Positions 36,929 through 46,645 of a DNA stretch of 64,000 bases are shown in pieces. The notes beneath the pieces are model-generated. The model was not told the DNA's origin, made no database searches, and was given only the letters and a program-made list of their open reading frames with translations. Position 1 is the stretch's first letter, and the number at the start of each line of letters is the position of its first letter. This DNA is from Bacillota bacterium (lineage in GTDB: Bacteria > Bacillota > Bacilli > Paenibacillales > NBRC-103111), in assembly GCA_023388055.1 (NCBI GenBank), contig JAEWGW010000034.1, positions 119,760 to 183,759 on the forward strand, in the 5' to 3' direction. The position numbers and the translations under genes were made by a program.

Positions 36929-37924
36929 ATGGAGGAATGGGGAGAGGTTGAGATTATGCTGGAGCAGGCTCTCCGGCTGCGGTATATGGATCCGGCGCGG
37001 CTGGGACAGCTGGCGGACATTCAGCGCAGCCAGCTGAATTTGTACCTGAGGAATGAAATCAAACGCCCCGATCTCCAAGTCCTGGCCCGGATTTGCGCGG
37101 TGCTCCAATGCGGGGTTAGCGATATCCTCCGGTTTATCCCGCCTCCGTCGGCCCACCGGGGCAGCTCCGCCCGGCAGTCCGGCTTCTACACCACCAGCCA
37201 GCTGGCCAAAATAGCGGGGGTGCATCCCAACACCATCCGCTTCTACGAACGGTGCGGTCTGCTCTCCGAAGCCACGCGCAGGGCCAATGGCTACCGGCAA
37301 TTTACCGTCCGCCATCTGGCGCAGCTGCGTGTCTGCCGGATTATCCTGAGTGATCCCTATACCAACAGCACTCTGCGGAACGCGGCTTTCCGGATTGTGG
37401 AGGCCTTGAGGGAATGGAACCTCCCTCAGGCCCGGAAGCTGGCGGACGAATATAAGCGGCTTCTGGAAAAGGAGTATTCCGTTGCTCTGGAAACCGCAGC
37501 CCTGTTGAAGGCTTGGGCGGAAGGGGACGCCCTGGCTGTTCCCGGAGAAGGATACAGCCATAAGGAAGCGGCCGCGCTGCTGAGGGTGACCCCGGAGGTG
37601 CTGCGGAACTGGGAGCGCAACGGGTTGACCGCCCCCTTCCGCTCCGGCACCAACCGGCAGCGTGTGTATGGTGCCGGGGATATGGCCCGGCTGCGGATTA
37701 TCTATATGCTGCGGCAGAACAATTACAGCATCGCCGCTATCCGGAGCAGCCTGGCCGCCTTCGATAGCGGCAACCAAGCCGGGGCGGTGCTGGCGCTGAA
37801 CCAGCCGGCGCTGGACCCGGACAGCGAATACCTCCAAGCCGGGGACCATTGGCTGGAGGTGCTGGAGACCCTGTCCCGCAGCGCCGAAAAAATCCGGCAG
37901 ATTGTGCAGGAATTGACGAACTGA
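36929..37924 (+). CDS. Regulator with three HTH-type segments (XRE-like plus two MerR)
   Basis: A 331-residue regulator. Residues 1-70 look like a Cro/C1-type HTH (LGQLADIQRSQLNLYLRN, then LARICAVLQCGVSDILRF). Residues of about 85-155 are a complete MerR HTH with wing (YTTSQLAKIAGVHPNTIRFY, ANGYRQFTVRHLAQL). Residues of about 210-285 hold a second MerR-like HTH (YSHKEAAALLRVTPEVLRNW, RQRVYGAGDMARLRII), followed by an effector-type helix. It is divergent from the ABC exporter operon with a 117-nt shared promoter region, so it probably controls that exporter. AGGAGG supports the start. Confidence 0.85.
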   Translation: MEEWGEVEIMLEQALRLRYMDPARLGQLADIQRSQLNLYLRNEIKRPDLQVLARICAVLQCGVSDILRFIPPPSAHRGSSARQSGFYTTSQLAKIAGVHPNTIRFYERCGLLSEATRRANGYRQFTVRHLAQLRVCRIILSDPYTNSTLRNAAFRIVEALREWNLPQARKLADEYKRLLEKEYSVALETAALLKAWAEGDALAVPGEGYSHKEAAALLRVTPEVLRNWERNGLTAPFRSGTNRQRVYGAGDMARLRIIYMLRQNNYSIAAIRSSLAAFDSGNQAGAVLALNQPALDPDSEYLQAGDHWLEVLETLSRSAEKIRQIVQELTN

Positions 37925-38098
37925 AGGCTACAGCTGCACACCACCCCGACCTGCCTCGGAGGAACATATTTGCTCAACCTAGCAGCGGCAGTATTCTATG
38001 TGAGCCAAGCTCTAAGCTGAGCCGCCGTGTGTTCAGCCATAAAAAACCGGATGTGGGACCCATGAAGTCCCCATCCGGGTTTCGGCTTCCGTTATCGC
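37925..38098. other. Gap between convergent genes
   Basis: Apart from the terminator listed separately, nothing is seen. Confidence 0.5.
38041..38082 (-). terminator. Intrinsic terminator after the GH2 gene
   Basis: On the minus strand CCGGATGGGGAC and GTCCCACATCCGG pair around a 7-nt loop with one bulged base, followed by TTTTTT. It may also serve the convergent regulator gene. Confidence 0.87.
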
Positions 38099-40681
38099 TT
38101 ATTCCACCACAACATGGGCAGCAGGAAGGCCCTCCGACGAGACAGCCGCCACGAAGCCAGCTTCCGCCTTCACCTCTGCGTAAATAGCGGCCCGGCCGTT
38201 GGCCAGCTGCACCAGGCGGCTGCCCCGGGCAGTGCCCAGATTATCCAGCAGCCTGCCGTCTCCCGCCGCGGAGAACCGCACGAAGCAGGCGCCATCGGCG
38301 CAATACACCCCATTGGCGTCGTAGGCCTCCGCCTCCAGCAGCACCCGGTCCGCCGCCACCCGGCGGGCGGTCAGCCGCAGCTCAGCCGGCGCCGACCAGA
38401 CAGCCGTCTGGTAATGCAGCTGCACCTGATCCTCCACAGCCGCCCCTTTCCCGGCAGCGGTGCCATTCCCCGCTCCGGTATTTCCGCTGCCGTTGTTGCC
38501 GGGCGTACCGCCCCAGCCTACAGCCTTCAGCTCATTAGCTCCCTCCGGCAGCACCACATCCCACCGCAAGCCTGCACAGGGGAAATCCTGGCTGTTCCGC
38601 TCCTTCACCCCTTGGCTCTCGCCGTTGACGAACAGCTCCACAAAGCGGCAGTTGGAATAGACGCGGATCCGCTTCTTCTCCCCGGCCTTCCCCCATCGCA
38701 CCCTCCAGGAGTGGCCGTAAATCCGCACCATCGGCTCCTTGCTCCAGTAGGACTGGAACACATAGAAGGCTTCTTTTTTGGTCAAATCCCGCTCCACTAC
38801 ACCCTTCTGGTTCACATACGGCACCGGATTGTCCGGGCGAACCGGGGTGGAGAAATCCTTAAACACCCATTGGGCGGTGCCGGTCAGCCAGTCCATGGTT
38901 TCCTGGCATTTCAGATGCCAGTCGATGAGATCGCAGAAGTAGGTTTCCGACCAGTCCCCCAGCACCGAAACCCGGGGATCGCCGCCGGACATCAGGAAAT
39001 CCCCGTCCCGCTCCTCCGCAGTTGTCCCCGAAGCAATCTCCGCAAAGCCGGTGTACGGCTTTTCCACATGACGCCCCGCCATATTGTCCGCCCCCCATTC
39101 CATATGGAAGAAACGGTCGGTCTGCTCGAACTCATTGCGCGTGTAGGTTTCGTATTGGGTATAGATGCCTCTGTACCAGCCCGCCCAGATGGAGGGAGAA
39201 TAGACGTCGACGAGATCCTTGCAGAACTCACAGCGCCGGATGGCCGTCACCCGGGTGTCGTCCAGATGGTGGGAGAGCTCATGCAGCTCCTTCATAAAAC
39301 CGCGGATGGCTTCCTTGTCAAAATAGTCGTAGTCCCCCTCCCAGTCATTCTCGTTGCCCAGCCCCCAGATGATGACGGACGGGTGGTTGTAATGCTGGTC
39401 GATCATCGTCCGCAGCATGTCCCGGCATTGTGTCTTGTACGCCTCATTGCCCAGCCCGCCGCGGCACCAGGGAATTTCCTCCCATACCAGGAAGCCCAGC
39501 TCATCGCACAGGTCCAGCACCAGCCGGGATTGCTGATAATGCCCCAGCCGGATAAAATTGGCCCCCATCTCCTTCACCAGCTTCATCTCCGCGCGAATCA
39601 TCTCGTCCGTCATCGCCGCCCCGACCCCGGCATGGTCCTCATGGCGCTGGGTGCCGTTCAGGAGAAGCCGTTGGCCGTTTAAGCGGAAGGGACCTTTTTT
39701 CACAAATTCAAAATGCCGCACCCCAAAACGCTCCGTCGCACTCGTGTCCCCGGATGCTCCAGTAAGCATAACCTCGCATGTGTACAAGGATGGCTGGTCA
39801 GGACTCCATAGCTGAGGCTCCTCCAGGCCAAAGGAAAAAAGCTCCAGCATGCCCTCCTGCGGGAGGGTGTACGGCTTCTCAAACCGCCGGATTTCCCCTC
39901 CCGAAGGATCGCGGATAACCGCCGTCAACCGGGCTTCGCCCGTTATGCCAGCGGGATTGTACAGCCTGGCCCGGACGGAGACCTGCGCATGGAAGCCGGT
40001 TTCTCCCGTTAAACCGCCGCTTGTTTCGGCCAACCTGGCAGCTCCACTGCCTAATCTGGCCGTTGGTGCTTGAGCATCAGCTTGTCCGGGCGCAGAAGCT
40101 GCAACACCATTGTCGCTACCGCCCTTCGCCTCCGTCCTCACCTCCACATGCACCCGCTTCAGGGATACCGCCGGCGCATACACCAGATGCACATGGCGGT
40201 AGATGCCCCCATACAGGTTAAAGTCACTGATGTCCGACGGCACCGTCTGCAGGTCCCGGGAATTATCCGCCAGCACCGCCAGCGGAACACCATCCCCATA
40301 CAACGGGTGCTGCCGGATACGCTCCACCGCCTCCGTGATATCTACCGTAAATTCATCATAACCGCCGTTATGCCGGGCGATCTCCTCCGTATGGATAAAC
40401 ACGGCGGATTTTTGGCCCACTCCTTCAAGATGAAGCAGCGTCCGCCCCCCTGGATACGGATTGTTAACCTGCAGCCGGGTTCGGTACCAGCCCTCTCCCT
40501 GGTAATACTTCACGTCCGGGTCAACGCCGTCATGGCTATTAAAACAATGGGGCAGGGACACCCTCTCCCACGGCAGATGAAAAAAGCTGTTAGGCAGCTT
40601 ATCCGCCCGCCAGACCTCCCAGATCCCGCCCAAACCGCCTCTGTAATGCTCCCAGCCCTCTGTCAATGTAATGGATTGCAT
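38099..40681 (-). CDS. Glycoside hydrolase family 2 protein
   Basis: An 860-residue cytosolic beta-glycosidase. The N-terminal jelly-roll (GWEHYRGGLGG, VSLPHCFNSHDG, YYQGEGWYRTRL) and Ig-like domain (ending RFGVRHFEF) lead to the TIM barrel from about residue 320 (LLNGTQRHEDHAG). The acid/base Glu is in IIWGLGNENDW and the likely nucleophile Glu in FFHMEWGADN. A C-terminal domain follows. Family activities include beta-galactosidase, beta-glucuronidase and beta-mannosidase; the sequence does not decide. A Gly/Asn-rich linker lies near residues 710-735. AAGGAGGAG precedes the ATG. Divergent from an AraC regulator, probably its activator. Confidence 0.92.
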   Translation of the reverse strand: MQSITLTEGWEHYRGGLGGIWEVWRADKLPNSFFHLPWERVSLPHCFNSHDGVDPDVKYYQGEGWYRTRLQVNNPYPGGRTLLHLEGVGQKSAVFIHTEEIARHNGGYDEFTVDITEAVERIRQHPLYGDGVPLAVLADNSRDLQTVPSDISDFNLYGGIYRHVHLVYAPAVSLKRVHVEVRTEAKGGSDNGVAASAPGQADAQAPTARLGSGAARLAETSGGLTGETGFHAQVSVRARLYNPAGITGEARLTAVIRDPSGGEIRRFEKPYTLPQEGMLELFSFGLEEPQLWSPDQPSLYTCEVMLTGASGDTSATERFGVRHFEFVKKGPFRLNGQRLLLNGTQRHEDHAGVGAAMTDEMIRAEMKLVKEMGANFIRLGHYQQSRLVLDLCDELGFLVWEEIPWCRGGLGNEAYKTQCRDMLRTMIDQHYNHPSVIIWGLGNENDWEGDYDYFDKEAIRGFMKELHELSHHLDDTRVTAIRRCEFCKDLVDVYSPSIWAGWYRGIYTQYETYTRNEFEQTDRFFHMEWGADNMAGRHVEKPYTGFAEIASGTTAEERDGDFLMSGGDPRVSVLGDWSETYFCDLIDWHLKCQETMDWLTGTAQWVFKDFSTPVRPDNPVPYVNQKGVVERDLTKKEAFYVFQSYWSKEPMVRIYGHSWRVRWGKAGEKKRIRVYSNCRFVELFVNGESQGVKERNSQDFPCAGLRWDVVLPEGANELKAVGWGGTPGNNGSGNTGAGNGTAAGKGAAVEDQVQLHYQTAVWSAPAELRLTARRVAADRVLLEAEAYDANGVYCADGACFVRFSAAGDGRLLDNLGTARGSRLVQLANGRAAIYAEVKAEAGFVAAVSSEGLPAAHVVVE

Positions 40682-40792
40682 CGTAAATCTCCTCCTTCAC
40701 CTATTCAAATCTTACCAAAGGAGGAGCCAACAAAGTCCGGGTCTATTATGATAAAATGTTGTTACATTACGGTGAGGACGGCGAATATACGT

Positions 40793-41662
40793 ATGAAAAT
40801 TCTCAACTACCTGAACCTGAACCAGCATCCGGTTCAATGCTCCTTCCGGGTGGACCGGACCCGGCAGTTCTCCGAAATTTACCATGCCCATCAAGGCATG
40901 GAGCTGCTGTTTGTCCATGAGGGCAGCATCCGGGTGGTGGTGAACCGGCAGATTGTTGACCTGACGGCTGGCAATCTGGTGGTGTTCCGCCCTTTCCAGC
41001 TCCACCGGGTGATTATGCGGACGGAGCCGGGCGGTGCATACATCCGTAGCCTGCTGGTATTCGAGCCGGGGGAGCTGGTTGAACGATTAGGGGCATTCCC
41101 CTCCCTGCGCCAATTCCTCCAGCGGCTGTGGAAGGAGCCCTTGCAGCAGCAGGTATTCCAGAGCCTGCCCTTGGAGCGGACGGTGGACAAGCTGGAGGAG
41201 TACCGGCAGCGGATGGAGGCCGCGGAGCAGGCGGAGCTCCTGGAGGAGCAGATGCTCTGCCTGGCGGATCTGCTGGGGCATCTGAAGCGCCATGAGGAGC
41301 CAGAGCTGCTCCACCGGCTTCCCCCGCCCCAGGGCTCCGCAGTGGCGGAGCAGGTGATGGACTGGCTGGAGGCGCATTACGCCGAACCCTTCTCGCTGGA
41401 GCAGCTGGCCCAGGCGGTACATCTGACGCCAAGCCACGTCTCCGCCGCCTTCCGCCAGGCGGTGGGCAGCACCATCACGGACTACCTCACGGCCGTCCGG
41501 GTGCGCCAGGCCTGTCTCCTGCTGCGGACCGGGGACAAAAGCGTGGAGGAAATCGGCCAGGCCGTCGGCCTCCAAAACACCTCCTACTTTTGCCAGATGT
41601 TCCGCAAGCATGTGGGCTTAAGCCCACACCGGTTCCGGCGGTCCTTCCAGCGGACGGAGTAG
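40793..41662 (+). CDS. AraC-family regulator with cupin sensor
   Basis: A 289-residue regulator. Residues 15-90 form a cupin sugar-sensing domain (HAHQGMELLFVHEGSIRVVV, LTAGNLVVFRPFQLHRV). The C-terminal 100 residues hold the double HTH (LEQLAQAVHLTPSHVSAAFR; VEEIGQAVGLQNTSYFCQMF) and the closing motif VGLSPHRFRR. It is divergent from the GH2 gene across 111 nt, the usual arrangement for a glycosidase and its activator. The in-frame extension upstream of 40793 runs antisense through the GH2 gene and is not coding. Confidence 0.9.
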   Translation: MKILNYLNLNQHPVQCSFRVDRTRQFSEIYHAHQGMELLFVHEGSIRVVVNRQIVDLTAGNLVVFRPFQLHRVIMRTEPGGAYIRSLLVFEPGELVERLGAFPSLRQFLQRLWKEPLQQQVFQSLPLERTVDKLEEYRQRMEAAEQAELLEEQMLCLADLLGHLKRHEEPELLHRLPPPQGSAVAEQVMDWLEAHYAEPFSLEQLAQAVHLTPSHVSAAFRQAVGSTITDYLTAVRVRQACLLLRTGDKSVEEIGQAVGLQNTSYFCQMFRKHVGLSPHRFRRSFQRTE

Positions 41663-41735
41663 AGGATGCTCTTACTCCCGGCCTGTAGAAGGTGGAGGCT
41701 TGCGCTTGCTCCCGTATCATGGGAGGCGTCTCCGC

Positions 41736-41818
41736 AGGATAGCGGAAATTCCTTTCCGCTATTGCCCCTTATCAGACATGCTGGGCCGCATAACGGAAAA
41801 TACCTTCCGTTATTCCAT
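41736..41818. repeat. Palindromic repeat pair, 51-bp spacing
   Basis: GATAGCGGAAATTCCTTTCC (then GCTAT) and, 51 bp on, ATAACGGAAAATACCTTCCG (then TTAT). Each copy is an imperfect palindrome able to form a hairpin. Located between the AraC gene and the convergent Bax-inhibitor gene. Confidence 0.72.
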
Positions 41819-41856
41819 GGAAGCAGCTAACACCGCCTGGTTACGTAAACCCACGA

Positions 41857-41892
41857 AAAAAGCCCCCTCCGCGGAAATGCGGAAAGGGCCCG
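41857..41892 (-). terminator. Intrinsic terminator after the Bax inhibitor-like gene
   Basis: On the minus strand GGGCCCTTTCCGC and GCGGAGGGGGC pair with a small internal mismatch, followed by TTTTTT. Confidence 0.78.
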
Positions 41893-41910
41893 GTTAGCAT
41901 GATATGAGTT

Positions 41911-42582
41911 TTAGTCGTCGGAGCTCAGGATACCCAGGATGCGCAGCACGTACAGGAACAGGTTGATGAAGTCCAGGTACAGGCACATGACGGCCAACGG
42001 AATCATTTCTTCGCTCAAGCCCTGCCGGTAGCGGGAGATGTCATACAGGATGTAGCCGGAGAAAATCAGCACACCCAGCACGGAGATGCCCAGGCCCAAA
42101 CCTCCGCCGAAGCCGCCGGTGAACATGCCTACCAGGCTGAAGCCCACCAGACTAAACAAGCCGATAGTCAGCATACCGCCCAGGAAGCTGAAGTCCCGCT
42201 TGGAAAAATACGCGTAGAAGGACAGCGCGGCAAAACCTGCCGCCGTCACGGAAAAGGCGGTCAGCACTAGCGAGTTGCCGCCGATATTGGCATAATGGGC
42301 GATCGTCGGATACAGCGTCACACCGCTGATAAAGGTAAAGGCGAACACAAAGGGGTAGCCGATGGCTTTTTTGCCTCTGCGGATCCAGAACGCCGAAATT
42401 ACCATGACGAACTCCACCACCACCAACGGCAGGAACAGCGCTGGCGGAACCATGGTTCCGATGGCCGTGCCGATGAAGGAGATAAGGACCGAAATCGTAA
42501 ACATACGCATGAGCTTGTGGAACGGATCGTTGTACGCTTCCCGTTCCATGTCCACCACAATCGGGCGGGATTGAACATCCAT
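41911..42582 (-). CDS. Bax inhibitor-1 / YbhL-family membrane protein
   Basis: A 223-residue protein with seven hydrophobic helices. FVFAFTFISGVTLYP, FAALSFYAYFSKRDFSFLGG and VLIFSGYILYDISRY are the family hallmarks; the Asp pair in YDISRY and YLDFINLFLYVLRILG is conserved in the pH-sensing calcium-leak members. The role in bacteria is uncertain (ion leak or membrane stress). ATG at 42582 has AAAGGTGG at 8-nt spacing; an upstream GTG at 42594 overlaps it. Confidence 0.9.
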   Translation of the reverse strand: MDVQSRPIVVDMEREAYNDPFHKLMRMFTISVLISFIGTAIGTMVPPALFLPLVVVEFVMVISAFWIRRGKKAIGYPFVFAFTFISGVTLYPTIAHYANIGGNSLVLTAFSVTAAGFAALSFYAYFSKRDFSFLGGMLTIGLFSLVGFSLVGMFTGGFGGGLGLGISVLGVLIFSGYILYDISRYRQGLSEEMIPLAVMCLYLDFINLFLYVLRILGILSSDD

Positions 42583-42781
42583 TTGAAAATCCACCTTTCA
42601 GTTCGAATATGTTCCTTGAAAATACCCTTCTACCATTGTATCACAAAAACCTGCCAATTTATTACCTGTCCCTGGACAAAACGAAGGTATCCGGCTTAAT
42701 CACACACCCTTCCGGCATAAGGTGAATTTAACCAACCCATACTATAACCATTGAGGCTCACCATGAAAGGAGAACGCAGAA

Positions 42782-42910
42782 ATGGACGCTTTGGTGGATT
42801 TTGTACGGAATCACTGGCTGTTCCTGGCCCTGCTGGCCGGTTCGGCGGGTGCAATCGCATTTGTTTGGGCCCATAAGCAGCGGCTGTTCTACAACAAACC
42901 GGAGCCCTGA
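42782..42910 (+). CDS. Small single-span membrane protein, 42 residues
   Basis: ATG at 42782 follows AAAGGAGAACGCAGAA, a good binding site, and opens a 42-codon frame ending TGA. The protein has a short N-terminal part (MDALVDFVRNHW), one hydrophobic segment (LFLALLAGSAGAIAFVWAH) and a basic tail (KQRLFYNKPEP), so it should sit in the membrane with its tail in the cytosol. It is convergent with the purine cluster, and the bidirectional terminator that ends purD follows 24 nt later. Family unknown; I infer a real gene from binding site, composition and terminator. Confidence 0.62.
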   Translation: MDALVDFVRNHWLFLALLAGSAGAIAFVWAHKQRLFYNKPEP

Positions 42911-42933
42911 GGGGCAATGCGGTTACACGTGAA

Positions 42934-42972
42934 GCAAAAAAGCGGCCTCCGCAGGAGAACCGCTTTATTTTT
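42934..42972. terminator. Bidirectional terminator at the end of the purine cluster
   Basis: AAGCGG-CCTCC / GGAG-CCGCTT pairs around GCA. On the minus strand it is followed by TTTTTT (end of purD), on the plus strand by TATTTTTT (end of the small membrane protein gene). Confidence 0.87.
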
Positions 42973-42998
42973 TGGTGCCGTGATCATTTGGCCGGCAA

Positions 42999-44273
<1,275 letters not shown>

Positions 44274-44275
44274 GG

Positions 44276-45019
44276 TCACGACTCCTTATTTATGATGACA
44301 AGTCCGGTTTCACCGCTGTTCCGGCGGATGGTTTTGACCAGCAGGGAAATGCGGTTGTCCGGGTTAAGCAGGCTCCAATAGGTGTTGGCGATGGTTTCCG
44401 CGTCACCGCGCAAGGGCACCAGCCGAGGCTCTCCGGTGAAGGAGGGCAGCGGATTGCCGTCCCCTTCATAGGTGTGGATGCAGTGGCCAAGGCCGGGCAG
44501 CGCTTTTTCGTAGGTGTAGGTGTGGCGCAGGGTTTGGTCCTCGGTGTTGCCGGCAGACTTCAGAATGGACAGCTTGTAGGCGAACTGGCTGTCCGCCAGA
44601 TCCGTGAATCCGCTGATCCGCGGGGTAAAGTTGGGGCCGTCCGGCTCGTAAGTCCGCTTGGTCAGGGCATCCTCGAAGCTGCCGCCCTGCTGGAGCGCCT
44701 CGTGGATGGTGTCCGTTTGATCCCCGTTGGTGACGATATGGGCGCCGCCCAGATGCTTCAGCGGATAGTAGATAATCAGCGACGGGTCGGTGAGCTTGGC
44801 CGGGTCACGGGCCTCCGTCCGCAGGAAGCCGTTGTCCTCGGCAATAAACACGCGGTTGCGGCTGTTTTCGCTGCGTCCCATAATCCAGTACACCTGGACA
44901 TACTGCTCCCCGTCCTCGGACAAGCCGATGATAATACCCCGGCCGGGATAGGAGTTGTTCTGGAGCTCATTCAAATAAGCATCCGCAAGCGCGGCTCTGT
45001 TGGTATTGTTGGTTGTCAT
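44276..45019 (-). CDS. PurO-like (archaeal-type) IMP cyclohydrolase
   Basis: A 247-residue protein of the IMP cyclohydrolase PurO family (PF07826 type). PGRGIIIGLSEDGEQYVQVY, RSENSRNRVF, the hallmark TNGDQTDTIHEAL, FEDALTKRTYEPDGPNFTPR and CIHTYEGDG match the archaeal enzyme's order of motifs. It closes FAICAR to IMP, the last step. Context agrees: it lies between purH, which here lacks the cyclohydrolase domain, and purD (2-nt gap). The ATG at 45019 has AAGGAGGC; codons upstream have no binding site. Confidence 0.85.
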   Translation of the reverse strand: MTTNNTNRAALADAYLNELQNNSYPGRGIIIGLSEDGEQYVQVYWIMGRSENSRNRVFIAEDNGFLRTEARDPAKLTDPSLIIYYPLKHLGGAHIVTNGDQTDTIHEALQQGGSFEDALTKRTYEPDGPNFTPRISGFTDLADSQFAYKLSILKSAGNTEDQTLRHTYTYEKALPGLGHCIHTYEGDGNPLPSFTGEPRLVPLRGDAETIANTYWSLLNPDNRISLLVKTIRRNSGETGLVIINKES

Positions 45020-45095
45020 GCCTGGTGCCTCCTTCTCAATTTCCCTTGCATGCACCGCCGGTGTCCCGCAAGGCTGCACTCAGTCGCTGACGGAG

Positions 45096-45347
45096 TAACT
45101 TTGCGTTTTAACGGAATTCTGCGACTCTTACAGGCGGTTTTGGAGTAACTTTGCGTTTTAACGGAACTCTGCGACTCTTACAGCTGGTTTTGGACTAACT
45201 TTACAGTTTAACGGAACTCAGCAACCCTTAGAAGCCAAATTTTACTCTGAAGAGCCCGTTTTCCCCGCCTAAGCGCTCCTCAGTTCCGTTAGAGCTCCAA
45301 TAGGTCTGTTTTAGCACGCTATGCGCTTCTCAGTTCCGTTAGAGCTT
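45096..45347. repeat. 50-bp-period repeat module inside the purine cluster (purH / purO-like gap)
   Basis: Forward units beginning TTTTAACGGAATTCTGCGAC / TTTTAACGGAACTCTGCGAC / GTTTAACGGAACTCAGCAAC sit at about 45107, 45157 and 45207, exact 50-bp steps; the spacer (TTTGGAGTAACTTTGCG) is also repeated. Two inverted units (CTCAGTTCCGTTAGAGCT) follow at 45279 and 45329, again 50 bp apart. The 437-nt gap holds no gene. Confidence 0.88.
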
Positions 45348-45456
45348 GACCAGCCGATACCACCCCGCATCTGACCACGGCCAGTCTTTTCGACCAATCA
45401 GCTCTCTCAGCGATGTCTGTATCAGTCAAACCAGCACCTCCCGGACTACGCCCGGA

Positions 45457-46641
45457 TCAGTGGTGGAACAAACGGACGCCGGAGTAGGCCATCACCATGC
45501 CGTAGTCGTTGGCGGCCTGAACCACTTCCTCGTCGCGCACCGAGCTGCCGGCTTGGGCCACATACTTGACGCCGCTGCGGCTGGCCCGGTCCAGGTTGTC
45601 CCGGAAGGGCAGGAACGCATCCGAGCCGTAGGAAACGCCGGTCAGCTTGTTCAGCCAGGCCCTTTTCTCCTCGCGGGTCAGCTTGGCCGGAACCTCGGCG
45701 AACGCCGCTTCCCATGCCGCCTGCTCCACCGGCGTCAGCTCCTCCTCCAGCCAGAGGTCGATAGCGTTGTTCTGCTCGGCGCGGGAAAGACCCGGGCGGA
45801 AGCTCATGCTGAGCGCTGCCGGATGCTGCCGCAGGAACCAGCGGTCCGCCTTATCCCCGGCCAGCCGGGTACAGTGAATCCGCGACTGCTGTCCGGCGCC
45901 GATGCCGATGGTTTGTCCGTCCAGAGTGTACACGATGGAGTTGGACTGGGTGTATTTCAGCGTAACCAGCGCAATCAGCAAATCCCGCTTGGCCTGCTCC
46001 GGCAGATCCTTATTTTGAGTGACAATATGGGTCAGCGCTTCCTCATCAATCACCGCATTGTTGCGCTCCTGCTGCAGGGTCAGGCCAAACAGCTTGCGGC
46101 TTTCCACCGGATCGGGCACATACTCGGGATCGATTTGCAGAATCAGGTACTTACCGCCCTTCTTCGCCTTCAGAATCTCCAGCGCCTCATCCGTGTAACC
46201 CGGAGCCACCACCAAATCGGACACCTCCCGCTTCAAGAGGAGAGCGGTGGAAGCGTCCACCACATCAGACAAAGCCGCCGCATCGCCGAAGGAGGACATC
46301 CGGTCCGCTCCCCGGGCACGGGCATAGGCTGTAGCCAGAGGCGACAGCACTAGTCCCTCCACAAAATAAGCCTTCGCCAGCTCCTCCGTCAGCGGAACAG
46401 CAACTGCCGCTCCCGCTGGGCTCACATGCTTTAACGACGCTGCCGCCGGCAGGCCGGTTGCGCGCCGCAGCTCCCGGGCCAGCTGGAAGCCGTTCAACGC
46501 ATCCAGAAGATTGATATATCCCGGGTCCCCGTTGACCACCTTGATGGGAAGGGTTGTATCATGGGTGAGCTTAGCCTGCTTCTGATGCGGGTTCATGCCG
46601 TAGCGAAGGGTCAATTCCTTGGATTCCGCGTTCTGACTCAT
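45457..46641 (-). CDS. purH: AICAR formyltransferase, monofunctional PurH
   Basis: A 394-residue enzyme equal to the C-terminal half of the usual bifunctional PurH (about 510-530 residues). It starts at SKELTLRYGMNPHQKQAKL, the first block of the formyltransferase domain, and has ASLKHVSPAGAA, RMSSFGDAAALSDVVD, LVTLKYTQSNSIVYTLDGQT, IGIGAGQQSRIHCTRLA and SGVKYVAQAGSSVRDEEVV. The MGS-like IMP cyclohydrolase domain is absent. The ATG at 46641 starts 4 nt after purN; codons upstream overlap purN and are antisense-like noise. The binding site is weak. Confidence 0.93.
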   Translation of the reverse strand: MSQNAESKELTLRYGMNPHQKQAKLTHDTTLPIKVVNGDPGYINLLDALNGFQLARELRRATGLPAAASLKHVSPAGAAVAVPLTEELAKAYFVEGLVLSPLATAYARARGADRMSSFGDAAALSDVVDASTALLLKREVSDLVVAPGYTDEALEILKAKKGGKYLILQIDPEYVPDPVESRKLFGLTLQQERNNAVIDEEALTHIVTQNKDLPEQAKRDLLIALVTLKYTQSNSIVYTLDGQTIGIGAGQQSRIHCTRLAGDKADRWFLRQHPAALSMSFRPGLSRAEQNNAIDLWLEEELTPVEQAAWEAAFAEVPAKLTREEKRAWLNKLTGVSYGSDAFLPFRDNLDRASRSGVKYVAQAGSSVRDEEVVQAANDYGMVMAYSGVRLFHH

Positions 46642-46645
46642 GAGT

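Noticed and set aside
40070..40792. Long N-terminal extension of the AraC regulator at 40793
   Set aside because: It is antisense to the GH2 gene, lacks a binding site, and the cupin domain starts properly at the ATG at 40793.
45096..45347. CRISPR array
   Set aside because: Units of about 25 nt at 50-bp spacing recall a small array, but repeats diverge, spacers are themselves repeated, half the units are inverted, and no cas genes are present.
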